From Halobacterium jilantaiense (GTDB lineage: Archaea; Halobacteriota; Halobacteria; Halobacteriales; Halobacteriaceae): a stretch of 64,000 bases of DNA. Below, piece by piece: positions 7,716-15,331 of the stretch. Every line of letters begins with the position of its first letter. The first letter of the stretch is position 1. The notes beneath the pieces were generated by a model, which had not been told where the DNA came from, did not search any database, and saw only the letters and a program-made list of their open reading frames with translations. The translations under genes and the position numbers were made by a program. The DNA lies in the NCBI RefSeq assembly GCF_900110535.1, contig NZ_FOJA01000001.1, positions 248,001 to 312,000 of the forward strand, given 5' to 3'.

Positions 7716-8774
7716 TCAGCCCCCCTCGGCGCGTCTGTCTCTGGTGAGTACTTCGCCGGGGTGGGTGGTGGCGTCCGGCCCGACTGTCACCCCCGCGTTG
7801 AGGTGTGTGCCGATGCCGAGCTTCGCGCCCTCGCCGACGACGGCACCGAACTTCCGTCGACCCGTCGACACTCTGTCACCGTCGTAGGCGACCTGCACGT
7901 CGGCGTCGTCGTGGCGAACGTTCGCCACGATGGTTCCGGCTCCGAAGTTGGCGTCCGGCCCGACGACGCTGTCTCCGACGTACGAGAGGTGGGGGACGTC
8001 GGCGTCCCGCAGCACGACACTGTTCTTTATTTCGACACTATGTCCCACGTGAACGTTCGTGTCGAAGAACGTGCGTCCCCTGACATAAGCGTTTGGCCCG
8101 ATTGTCGTCCCTGACGAGACGAATGCGGGTCCCTCGACCACGACGCCGGCGTCGATTTCAGCGCCGTCCTCGACGACGACCGCGCCCCGGCACTCGGCGT
8201 CCGGGTGGACCTCGCCCTCGATGGCGCGGTCGACGTCACGGAGGACCGACTCGTTCGCTGCTAGCAGTTCCCACGGACGCCGCACGTCTGAGACGGATGC
8301 GGGTGCGACGCGAGCGGATGTCGGTGCGCTCCGACCGAGGTCGTCGAGGGCGTCCTCGGACGCCGCATCCGCGAGGGCGGCCGCCGGCACGGCGAAGGCC
8401 GCAGGGACTGTCTTGCTCCCGCCGTCGGTCGCTGCTCCATCGGCCGCCGGAACGGCGTCCGCTGCCGTCGCGAGCGCGACCGACGGAACGAGCGTCGCGC
8501 CGTCCACGACGACCACGCGGTCGTGTCCGGCGGCGCACTCTCGGACCACTTCCGGGTCGCGTGTCACGCCGTCGACCGGCGCGTCCGCTCCGTCCGCCCA
8601 CGACTCGATTCGCGTGTCGCCGGACACTACCAACACCTCGTCGGCCCCGGCTCGCGCCAGCCGCATCGCCGCTCGTTCCACGACCGGCGCGCCCGCAACG
8701 GGGCAGAGCGCAGCCGGCGTGGACGGAGCGAAGGCGGGGCCTGTGTTCCGCGTCAGTCGCATCACACCCAACAT
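7716..8774 (-). CDS. GlmU-like N-acetyltransferase with degenerate nucleotidyltransferase domain
   Basis: The 352-residue protein starts with a region resembling an NTP-transferase fold but lacking the GxGTRM loop (it reads GPAFAPSTPAALCPVAG), so this half is probably inactive. From about residue 195 there is a full left-handed beta-helix with the GlmU acetyltransferase block: VEIKNSVVLRDADVPHLSYVGD, whose His aligns with the catalytic His363 of Escherichia coli GlmU, then GAGTIVANVRHDD and RRKFGAVVGEGAKLG. It should acetylate glucosamine 1-phosphate with acetyl-CoA, supplying the second GlmU activity. ATG 8774 is chosen because a TAACTAAGT element (8800-8808) lies about 30 nt upstream; TTG 8786 is less likely. 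Confidence 0.8.
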   Translation of the reverse strand: MLGVMRLTRNTGPAFAPSTPAALCPVAGAPVVERAAMRLARAGADEVLVVSGDTRIESWADGADAPVDGVTRDPEVVRECAAGHDRVVVVDGATLVPSVALATAADAVPAADGAATDGGSKTVPAAFAVPAAALADAASEDALDDLGRSAPTSARVAPASVSDVRRPWELLAANESVLRDVDRAIEGEVHPDAECRGAVVVEDGAEIDAGVVVEGPAFVSSGTTIGPNAYVRGRTFFDTNVHVGHSVEIKNSVVLRDADVPHLSYVGDSVVGPDANFGAGTIVANVRHDDADVQVAYDGDRVSTGRRKFGAVVGEGAKLGIGTHLNAGVTVGPDATTHPGEVLTRDRRAEGG

Positions 8775-9129
8775 CTCGTCAGACAAAGGTCAGACTACCT
8801 ACTTAGTTATCCGTCGGTTTACGCGGGGTAGTGTCTCACAAACGGTTGGTTGACACGAGGGATTTCCGGGGTGTCGGGGGCTCACGATGCCGAACGAGGG
8901 CGGTAGCTGTCAGCCAACTCCCCGCAATCTCCGAATAACAATGCGCGGAAGCCGTGATTCCAGAGTGTTGTCTGACACGGCGAACGCGACCCCATCCTAC
9001 CATGACCTGGAACACACCGAACCCGCGTGCGACGACGCCTCGGCCGTTGACTGACGCGCTCGTTCCCGGACCGAGCCCCGAAGCGGACGCGCCGCTGCAC
9101 GTGCCGGCCCACCGTCAGGGAGGCACAGC
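8775..9129. promoter_or_regulatory. Divergent promoter and long glmS leader region
   Basis: This gene-free 355-nt stretch holds a minus-strand TATA-like element near 8800-8808 for the acetyltransferase gene, a direct repeat of GTCAGAC (8778-8784 and 8789-8795, 11-nt period), and a plus-strand ATAACAA element at 8935-8941. If that element drives glmS, the message has a leader of about 160 nt with a possible small ORF (9001-9142) and a strong GGGAGG ribosome-binding site at 9118-9123. I see no glmS ribozyme core, though I cannot fold RNA here. Confidence 0.5.
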
Positions 9130-9142
9130 ATGTGCGGAATAA
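9001..9142 (+). CDS. Possible 46-residue leader ORF overlapping the glmS start
   Basis: ATG 9001 opens a 46-codon Pro/Thr/Ala-rich frame (MTWNTPNPRATTPRPLT at its start) that stops at 9142, 13 nt into glmS in another frame. It lies downstream of the ATAACAA element and covers the GGGAGG ribosome-binding site, so ribosomes on it could control glmS initiation. Third-position GC is only moderate for this genome, so it may be non-coding leader. I know no family match. Confidence 0.3.
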
Positions 9143-10944
9143 CGGCCTGCATCGCCGAGCGCGACGTGGTCGACACGCTCCTCGACGGCCTCCGGAACCT
9201 CGAGTACCGGGGGTACGACTCGGCCGGCATCGCCACCCGAACCGGGACCGGCGTCACCGTCATCAAACGCGAGGGGGGCATCGACGAGCTCGCGGACGCC
9301 GTCGACGCGGTCGGGCCGAGCGGAGTCGCTGGCGTCGGTCACACCCGCTGGAGTACGCACGGCGCGCCCACGGACGCGAACGCCCACCCGCACACCGACT
9401 GCGGGAACCGGGTTGCCGTCGTCCACAACGGCATCATCGAGAACTATCAGGCGCTCAAGGACGAACTCGGCGCGGACGGCCACGCGTTCACGAGCGAGAC
9501 GGACACCGAGGTCGTCCCGCACCTCGTCGCCGAGGAGCTGGCCGGCGGAGCAGACCCGAGCGCGGCGCTCCGCGCGGCCGCCGACCGCCTCGACGGGAGC
9601 TTCGCAATCGCGATGGTGGTCCGCGGCGAGGACGCCGTCTACGCCGTCCGCCAGGGGTCGCCCCTCGTGGTCGGCGTCGCGGACGGCTGCCGGTTCCTCG
9701 CCAGCGACGTGCCGTCGTTCCTCGAACACACGCGCGACGTGGTCTACCTCGAAGACGGCGACGTGGTGCGGGCGACAGCGGACAGCCACGAGGTCACCGA
9801 CCGCGAGGGCCGGCCGGTCGAGCGCGCCGTCGAGTCCGTCGACTGGCAGGCCGAGGACGCCGAACGCGACGGCTTCGAGCACTACATGCTCAAGGAGATT
9901 CACGAGCAGCCGTCGGCGCTCGAACGCGCGGTCAACGGCCGGGTGACGGCCGAGGGCGACGTGCACTTAGAGGACTTCCCCAGCGGCAGCTTCGCGGGCG
10001 TCGACGACGTCCAGTTCGTCGCGTGCGGGACCTCCTATCACGCGGCGCTGTACGCCCGCCAGCTGCTCGCCGAGCGCGGCGTCCCGGCCCAGGTGTTCAG
10101 CGCGGGCGAGTACGCCACGACGCCCGCGCCCGTCGACGAGAACACGCTTGTCGTCGCCGTCACGCAGAGCGGTGAGACGGCGGACACGCTGGCGTCCGTG
10201 CGGCAAGCGGACGCGGCTGGCGCTCGCACACTCGCCGTCACGAACGTCGTCGGGTCGACGGCAGCCCGCGAGTGCGACGACGCGCTGTTCATCCGCGCCG
10301 GCCCAGAAATCGGCGTGGCCGCGACCAAGACGTTCTCCTCGCAGGTCGCCGTGCTGTCGCTGCTCGTCGAGCGGCTCACCGAGGACATCACCGGGTCGCC
10401 CGGCGAGGACCGCGCCGGCCTGCTGCGGGCGCTCGACCGGCTGCCGGGCGACGTGCAGCAGGTCATCGACCAGTCCGGGCCCGCCGGACTCGCCGACCGC
10501 TTCCGGGACCGCGAAGGCCACTTCTTTATCGGGCGGGGCGTCGGCTTCCCGGTCGCGCTGGAGGGCGCGCTGAAGTTCAAGGAGATCACCTACGAGCACG
10601 CCGAGGGGTTCGCGGCCGGCGAACTCAAACACGGCCCGCTCGCGCTCGTCACGCCGGACACGCCCGTGTTCGCGGTGTTCACGGGCCGCCACGACGAGAA
10701 GACCCTGCACAACGTCGAGGAAGTCCAGTCCCGGGGCGCGACGGTGGTCGGCGTCGGCAGCGAGGCGACCCCGGAGGTCGCCGCGACCGTCGACGACTTC
10801 CTGCCGATTCCGGACACCCACCCGGCCGCCGCGGGCGTGCTCGCGAACGTCCAGCTCCAGCTGGTCTCGTACCACGTCGCCGACCTGCTCGGTCGTTCGA
10901 TCGACAAACCCCGCAACCTCGCGAAGAGCGTGACTGTAGAGTGA
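9130..10944 (+). CDS. glmS: Glutamine-fructose-6-phosphate aminotransferase (isomerizing)
   Basis: The 604-residue enzyme makes glucosamine 6-phosphate from fructose 6-phosphate and glutamine, the first committed step to UDP-GlcNAc. The N-terminal class II amidotransferase starts with the nucleophile Cys2 (MCGITACI) and has the GHTRWSTHG motif near residue 75. Two SIS domains follow, with ACGTSYHA and VTQSGETADT (about 297-350) and GRGVGFPVALEGALKFKE (about 465-482). The C-terminal DKPRNLAKSVTVE is diagnostic of GlmS. ATG 9130 has an excellent ribosome-binding site (GGGAGG, 6 nt spacing), unusual here, where many starts look leaderless; that suggests a long leader. glmM and the two GlmU-like genes lie just upstream. 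Confidence 0.97.
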   Translation: MCGITACIAERDVVDTLLDGLRNLEYRGYDSAGIATRTGTGVTVIKREGGIDELADAVDAVGPSGVAGVGHTRWSTHGAPTDANAHPHTDCGNRVAVVHNGIIENYQALKDELGADGHAFTSETDTEVVPHLVAEELAGGADPSAALRAAADRLDGSFAIAMVVRGEDAVYAVRQGSPLVVGVADGCRFLASDVPSFLEHTRDVVYLEDGDVVRATADSHEVTDREGRPVERAVESVDWQAEDAERDGFEHYMLKEIHEQPSALERAVNGRVTAEGDVHLEDFPSGSFAGVDDVQFVACGTSYHAALYARQLLAERGVPAQVFSAGEYATTPAPVDENTLVVAVTQSGETADTLASVRQADAAGARTLAVTNVVGSTAARECDDALFIRAGPEIGVAATKTFSSQVAVLSLLVERLTEDITGSPGEDRAGLLRALDRLPGDVQQVIDQSGPAGLADRFRDREGHFFIGRGVGFPVALEGALKFKEITYEHAEGFAAGELKHGPLALVTPDTPVFAVFTGRHDEKTLHNVEEVQSRGATVVGVGSEATPEVAATVDDFLPIPDTHPAAAGVLANVQLQLVSYHVADLLGRSIDKPRNLAKSVTVE

Positions 10945-11059
10945 TGCGACCAGGACCGCCAGCGACGCCGCGCCGCCGGCAGCCCGCCGGCGTGGAGCCG
11001 GGCCGGCCCCCGGGAGTCAAGCGGCCGCCTCAGTGTCCGCCGACCCGCCGACCCAACCG

Positions 11060-11575
11060 ATGTCAAAGCAAGACCAAGACTCGTTGACTCAAGGCGAGGT
11101 CTACGACCTCCTGAGCAACGCACGCCGGCGGTTCGTCATCTCGTACCTGCGGGACTGCGACGAGCCCGTGGAGTTGAACGACCTCTCCCGGGACGTCGCG
11201 GCGTGGGAGAACGACACCGACGTCGAGAACCTCACCGACCAGCAGATCAAGCGCGTGTACGTCTCGCTGTACCAGACACACGTGCCGAAGCTCAGCGAGT
11301 CCGGCATCGTCGAGTACGACCAGGACTCGGGCGAGGTCGTGTTGACGTCGAACGTCAGCACGCTGGACACCTACCTCCCCGACAGCGGCGGGGCCGGTCG
11401 GCCGTGGCAGTTCGTGTACGCGGCCATCGCGGTGGTCGGCCTCGCCGCGTACGCGGCGGTGTCGCTGCTCCCGGCGGCGTTCGCCTGGGTGTCGCTGGCG
11501 TGGCTCGGCGCGGCGCTGATGGTGGCGTTCGCCGCGGTCGCCACCGCACACTACCTGTACGGAGGTCCATCGTGA
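11060..11575 (+). CDS. DUF7344 wHTH-membrane protein, paralogue of the gene at 7032
   Basis: The 171-residue protein has a winged-helix region (LLSNARRRFVISYLRD through QIKRVYVSLYQTHVPKLSESGIV, about residues 16-85) and two hydrophobic helices at about 115-165. It matches the DUF7344 gene at 7032-7712 in domain order and in the RVYxxLYQxHxPK segment, so the two are paralogues on either side of the acetyltransferase and glmS genes. ATG 11060 is preferred over GTG 11033 because it starts MSKQDQDSLTQG directly ahead of the conserved part. A small MarR/PadR-like regulator follows 25 nt downstream. The target genes are unknown. Confidence 0.8.
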   Translation: MSKQDQDSLTQGEVYDLLSNARRRFVISYLRDCDEPVELNDLSRDVAAWENDTDVENLTDQQIKRVYVSLYQTHVPKLSESGIVEYDQDSGEVVLTSNVSTLDTYLPDSGGAGRPWQFVYAAIAVVGLAAYAAVSLLPAAFAWVSLAWLGAALMVAFAAVATAHYLYGGPS

Positions 11576-11600
11576 ACACCACAACACAACGGAGGAACGA

Positions 11601-11879
11601 ATGAGTCCAGACTGGGACGTGGTCGGGTACGTCATCAGCTCCGACCACCGAACGATGGTGCTCGGGCGGCTCGCAGAGGGGCCGGCGACACCGACACAGA
11701 TTGCGAGCGACGTCGACCTCTCGGTGACACACGTCTCCCGGGCGCTGAGTTCGCTGCGGGACCGCGACCTCGTCGAGTTGCTGGTCCCCGAGGACCGGCG
11801 GAAGGGACGAGTGTACGGCATCACGGCCGAGGGGACGGAGGCCTGGGAGACGATCAAGACGAAGGACCTCTCCAAGTAG
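11601..11879 (+). CDS. Small winged-helix transcriptional regulator
   Basis: The 92-residue protein is a single winged helix: helix pair DHRTMVLGRLAEGPATPTQIA, recognition helix DLSVTHVSRALSSLRD (about residues 40-55), and wing VPEDRRKGRVYGITAEG. It resembles haloarchaeal MarR/ArsR-type single-domain regulators and has no sensor domain. A strong GGAGG ribosome-binding site (11591-11595) precedes ATG 11601, and the DUF7344 gene lies 25 nt upstream, so both are probably co-transcribed. Target and signal are not visible. Confidence 0.75.
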   Translation: MSPDWDVVGYVISSDHRTMVLGRLAEGPATPTQIASDVDLSVTHVSRALSSLRDRDLVELLVPEDRRKGRVYGITAEGTEAWETIKTKDLSK

Positions 11880-12012
11880 CGGAAAAGAACGGGGATGGGA
11901 GAGAGCGGTGGGTCCGGTCGGGGGCGGATGGGGAGTGTTCCGGGGGAGAACGGAACGGGGATGCTCCCCACTCGTTCGTTCGTGTCCCCACGTCATTGTT
12001 AGTGGGTAGCTG
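11880..12012. other. G-rich convergent intergenic segment
   Basis: Between two convergent genes the plus strand has repeated G runs (GGGGG near 11922, several GGGG and GGG runs between about 11890 and 11960). A termination role or G-quadruplex formation is possible. No gene is visible. Confidence 0.35.
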
Positions 12013-12375
12013 TCACGACCCCGCGAGGACAGCGGTGTTCTGGGCTGCGACGGCGACGTGGAACAGCGACGGCAGTCCGTATCCGACCAGCCGGAGCGCC
12101 AGCCGCGACTCCCGTGTGGCGTCGTCGAACCGCCCGACGACCAGCACCGCGGACTCCGTGACGACGCCGATGACGCAGACGACCGCAACCGTGACTGCGA
12201 CGAGCGCCGGGAGCGTGCCGTGCGTGCTGACGAGCGCGGCGACGAAGGGGTTGGCCTCCCGGACGCCAGCCACCACTTCGAGGCCGGCGTACGTGGTGGC
12301 TGCGTCGGCGAGCTTCGTGGCGGCCAGCACTGCGAGGAACGGGGACGCCGCCCGGCCCCAGTAATCGTGTGGCAC
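12013..12375 (-). CDS. DUF5658-like small membrane protein
   Basis: The 120-residue protein has about four hydrophobic segments and the phrase DAATTYAGLEVVAGVREANPF near residues 20-45, which resembles the EANP signature of DUF5658 membrane proteins of unknown function. GTG 12375 (giving MPHDYWGRAA) is chosen because an ATAACAA element sits about 30 nt upstream on this strand; the longer frame to 12483 would place that element inside the gene. It is convergent with the winged-helix gene and divergent from a putative small membrane protein gene. The family match is tentative. Confidence 0.55.
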   Translation of the reverse strand: MPHDYWGRAASPFLAVLAATKLADAATTYAGLEVVAGVREANPFVAALVSTHGTLPALVAVTVAVVCVIGVVTESAVLVVGRFDDATRESRLALRLVGYGLPSLFHVAVAAQNTAVLAGS

Positions 12376-12401
12376 GCTACCATTTGGGTGCGCGCCGGCG
12401 A

Positions 12402-12408
12402 TTGTTAT
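12402..12408 (-). promoter_or_regulatory. ATAACAA element before the DUF5658-like gene
   Basis: Minus-strand heptamer centred 30 nt before GTG 12375. It is the third minus-strand copy whose outer context reads CCATAACAA or TCATAACAA, and it decides the start codon of this gene. Confidence 0.5.
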
Positions 12409-12482
12409 GGAGCCGACTGGCGCGGAGCGCCGCCGGAAGTCGCGGTATAACGAAGCCCCGCGCCCGTCTGGTGGTGACTGCA

Positions 12483-12593
12483 ATGCGCCTCAAGCTCGCA
12501 GCGATGTCGACGCTCGCCGCGGTCGCACTCGTGATGGCACTGTTCGCCGAACGCCGCACCCGCCCGACGCTCGCAGACGAACACGGCGACTGA
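12483..12593 (+). CDS. Small single-pass membrane protein (36 residues)
   Basis: ATG 12483 opens a frame coding a short basic N-terminus, one hydrophobic helix (AAMSTLAAVALVMALF, residues 6-21) and a charged tail ending in DEHGD. A GTATAAC element near 12443-12449 and a purine-rich GGTGGTGA stretch lie upstream. GC-rich third positions and the sensible topology support translation, but I know no family. Such microproteins are common and poorly annotated in haloarchaea. Confidence 0.45.
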   Translation: MRLKLAAMSTLAAVALVMALFAERRTRPTLADEHGD

Positions 12594-12844
12594 CGCCGTC
12601 GAGGGCCCGCCGACCTTCTTTCGGAGCGTACGGGCGTCAGGAGTCGCCTGCGCAGGCAGCACGGCTCCCAGGAGCGCGTAACGCCAGCTTACCGCGGCCC
12701 GCGCTAGCGTGCCGCCGCCACTATCGAGCCCGGTCTCCGACGCCCCGGTTGAGACGCAGACTACCCGCGAAGCGGCTTCATAACGTTACCACCGGCGAAT
12801 TACCTGAATTATTACTATACCCTGCCTGTGTATAGTAGGCGCTG

Positions 12845-12976
12845 ATGTCACACCGAATCACCGAGTCGGAACAGCGGCGGATGGAAGAGTTCGCCAGTAC
12901 GCCGAAGTACCGTCGGGGCCCCCACCTCCTGCAGCCCGCTTCGAGCGAAGACGACGACGCAGAGAGCAACCAGTAA
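12845..12976 (+). CDS. Small hydrophilic protein (43 residues)
   Basis: ATG 12845 codes a charged peptide starting MSHRITESEQRRMEEF, with STPKYRRGPHLLQP in the middle and an acidic SSEDDDAESNQ tail. An AT-rich promoter-like stretch (GAATTATTACTATA, about 12806-12819) lies about 30 nt upstream, giving a near-leaderless message. The acidic tail and GC-rich third positions suggest a real protein. I do not recognise the function. The 251 bases before it show nothing else I can support. Confidence 0.5.
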   Translation: MSHRITESEQRRMEEFASTPKYRRGPHLLQPASSEDDDAESNQ

Positions 12977-13072
12977 CGACACGCAAACCGGCGCTAGTCG
13001 GTGGACAGGACGCAGTAACCTCGGCCCCGAGCCCGCCCTTCTCTTCTTCGACCGCGCGACACACCAGCCCGA

Positions 13073-13621
13073 CTACCGGCGAACGTCGGCCGTCGTCGCG
13101 ACGGTGGCGAACTCGCCGTCGAGGTGTGCCAGCGCCGTCCGATGGACCTCGCCGGCGGGCAGCACCTCGCCGTCGAACGCCCGGTCGTGGGTGGCCGTCG
13201 CGTCCCGCACGAGCGTCACGTCGAACCCCCTGTTCTCGGCCATCCGGACCGTCGTCGACACGCAGTGGTCGGTCGTCAGCCCGCAGACCACCACCTCGGT
13301 CGCGTCCCGGTCCCGGAGCCACGACGCCAGACCGGTGTCGACGAACGCGCCGTTGACCGACTTCACGAACTCGCGCTCGCTCGGCGCGTCCGCGTCCGGT
13401 TCCAGCCCCTCGACGAACGCGAACCCGGGTTCGCCGCTGCGCAGTGGCGACTCCGGCTCCGTCGAGTCGTGGCGGACGTGCGCGACGGGCGCGCCGCGCT
13501 CCCGCCACGACGCCAGCAGGTCGCGGGCGCGGGCTTCGGCCTCGGGGTTGTTCCGGTCGCCCCACGACGGGTCGCCGAACCCGACCTGGAAGTCGACGAG
13601 GACGAGCGCCGCGTCAGTCAC
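13073..13621 (-). CDS. Isochorismatase-family cysteine hydrolase
   Basis: The 182-residue protein has the family triad: Asp in [11 protein letters not shown] (near residue 9), Lys in [11 protein letters not shown] (near 90), and Cys in [20 protein letters not shown] (near 120), with the cis-peptide region just before it. Members hydrolyse amides or enol ethers, for example nicotinamide; the sequence is closest to the general cysteine hydrolase group, so the substrate is open. ATG 13621 lies 8 nt inside the end of the YqcI/YcgG gene, so the two are translated as a coupled pair. It is not near menaquinone genes, so an isochorismate role should not be assumed. Confidence 0.8.
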   Translation of the reverse strand: MTDAALVLVDFQVGFGDPSWGDRNNPEAEARARDLLASWRERGAPVAHVRHDSTEPESPLRSGEPGFAFVEGLEPDADAPSEREFVKSVNGAFVDTGLASWLRDRDATEVVVCGLTTDHCVSTTVRMAENRGFDVTLVRDATATHDRAFDGEVLPAGEVHRTALAHLDGEFATVATTADVRR

Positions 13622-14453
13622 TGGCGCGCTCCTCGGAGGCCTGCTCGGCGACGAGCGCGTCCACGCCCGCCGTCGCCTTCGGGTGGTCGCGCGTGAACGT
13701 CACCGGGCACTCGTCGGGTGCCTGGTCCTCGTCCTCGCGGAAGAGGTACTGCACCCACTCGCGGTCGCCCTCGACGCCCCAGTCCCCGAGGTCGGCGTGC
13801 GGACAGACGCCGTCGTAGTCCTCGACCCGGTCCTGGATGACCTCCCGGGCGTGCTGGCCGGCCTCCGTGTCTGCGGTGATGCCCTCGAACAGCGAGCGCG
13901 GCTGGAACGTAATCTCCAGCCCGACCGGACAGTACCGGGACATTCGGTCGTGTTCGTCGTAGAACGGCGCGCGACACGTCGGGAACAGCGGTTCGCCGCC
14001 GAAGCAGAACTCCCAGCGCGGGTCGTCGGTGTCCGTCGGGATGTCCTCCGGCCACGGCTCGGGGTCGTGGACGTGCAGGAAGTTCAGGACGTGCCACAGC
14101 GCCTCGTGGTAGTCCCCCTCCGAGAACGATCCCTCCGGCGGCCTCCAGAACGTCACGAACGACACGTCGCCGTCCTTCTCCTCGTACGTGTCGAGGTACT
14201 CCAGCAGCGCGTCGCGGAACGACAGCAGCGCGTCCGGGTCGGTGAGCGACGGCACCGCCGTGTAGACGGGGTCGCCGTTCTCCACGGACTCCACGCCGAA
14301 GTAACACGGGAACGGCGACCCGTCGCGCTCGCCCGTGACGCCCTCGTAGAAGCTCTCCCAGTGCCGGCCCACCCACTCGGGGTACTCGCCGGCGTCGACG
14401 CGGTCGGCCAGCGTCTCCTGGTCCACGAGTGCCTGCAGCTCCCCCTCGTTCAT
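13614..14453 (-). CDS. YqcI/YcgG family protein
   Basis: The 279-residue protein shows the family pattern [21 protein letters not shown] (about residues 45-65), [13 protein letters not shown], and the C-terminal block [13 protein letters not shown] followed by Cys/Asp-rich segments ([12 protein letters not shown]). The family has no established function. ATG 14453 is chosen because upstream sequence lacks homology and runs into the divergent gene. The downstream isochorismatase gene overlaps by 8 nt, so a shared small-molecule role is plausible but unproven. Confidence 0.7.
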   Translation of the reverse strand: MNEGELQALVDQETLADRVDAGEYPEWVGRHWESFYEGVTGERDGSPFPCYFGVESVENGDPVYTAVPSLTDPDALLSFRDALLEYLDTYEEKDGDVSFVTFWRPPEGSFSEGDYHEALWHVLNFLHVHDPEPWPEDIPTDTDDPRWEFCFGGEPLFPTCRAPFYDEHDRMSRYCPVGLEITFQPRSLFEGITADTEAGQHAREVIQDRVEDYDGVCPHADLGDWGVEGDREWVQYLFREDEDQAPDECPVTFTRDHPKATAGVDALVAEQASEERASD

Positions 14454-14566
14454 ACCGCTAGCTAGCGAACGTGTTCGGATTGAGTGTTGCGGTTGCGTCA
14501 GTGCGAGCACCACTCGGAGCGCACGCTGTCGTCGCCCGAACCTTCGAGTCTCTCGCGCCCGTAGCG

Positions 14567-15331
14567 GTGAGCGTGTCGCCGACAGCGCCCCCGTCCGCGC
14601 CGGTCGCTTGCGCCCGCGAGTACGTCCTCGCGACCAGACGCGGCGACCCCACCGAGCCGTTCCGGACGGCACTCGCGGCCCTCGACGAGTCACGGCTCGC
14701 GGCGCTCGCCCGGGGGCCAGCCACTGCGTTCTGGCTGAACGTCTACAACGCCGCTGTGCAGGACGACCTCCAGCGGAACCCCGACATCTTCGAGGATCAG
14801 CGCCGGCTGTTCGGCGAGCGACGGCTGACCGTCGCCGGCCACGACCTGAGCCTCGACGACGTGGAACACGGCATCCTCCGCGGGTCGAAGTCGAAGTACG
14901 GCCTCGGCTACCTGCCGCGAGTCCGGTTCGACGACTTCCAGCGCCGCCACCGGCTGTCCGACGCCGACCCCCGAATCCACTTCGCGCTGAACTGCGCGGC
15001 CGCCTCCTGTCCCCCGATAGCGGCCTACACCGCGGACGGCGTCGACGACGAGCTGGACCGCAGCACCGCGTCGTTCCTCGCCAGCGACTGCGAGTACGAC
15101 GACCGCGGCCGACTGGCAGTCTCCCGGTTGTTTCTCTACCACCGCGGGGACTTCGGCGGCCGGTCGGGCATCTACGCGTTCCTCCGCGAACACGGCGTCC
15201 TCGAGAACGGGGAGCGACCGCGGGTCACGTACCAGCCCTACGACTGGTCCCGCAAGCTCGGGTACTTCGCCGACAGTGAGTCTGGGTCGGACGCGGCAGA
15301 AACGGCGCACGCGGAGGACCCCGAGCCGTGA
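14567..15331 (+). CDS. DUF547 family protein
   Basis: The 254-residue protein matches DUF547: TAFWLNVYNAAVQ (near residue 50), DVEHGILRGSKSKYG (near 105), HFALNCAAASCPPI (about 145) and YHRGDFGGRSGI near the C-terminus. A conserved Cys and His in these motifs suggest a papain-like or metal site, but the biochemical role is unknown. The start is uncertain: GTG 14567 or 14573 puts the conserved region at the right distance, while GTG 14471 would leave only 17 nt to the divergent gene. The UbiA gene overlaps its stop by 4 nt. Confidence 0.7.
   Translation: MSVSPTAPPSAPVACAREYVLATRRGDPTEPFRTALAALDESRLAALARGPATAFWLNVYNAAVQDDLQRNPDIFEDQRRLFGERRLTVAGHDLSLDDVEHGILRGSKSKYGLGYLPRVRFDDFQRRHRLSDADPRIHFALNCAAASCPPIAAYTADGVDDELDRSTASFLASDCEYDDRGRLAVSRLFLYHRGDFGGRSGIYAFLREHGVLENGERPRVTYQPYDWSRKLGYFADSESGSDAAETAHAEDPEP

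Noticed and set aside
8778-8795. Direct GTCAGAC repeats as a possible attachment site
   Set aside because: Only two 7-bp copies next to a start codon, with no integrase nearby; at most an operator.
13073-13621. Isochorismatase-family gene as part of menaquinone or siderophore synthesis
   Set aside because: It is 16 kb from menF, coupled to a YqcI/YcgG gene, and the family includes many unrelated hydrolases.
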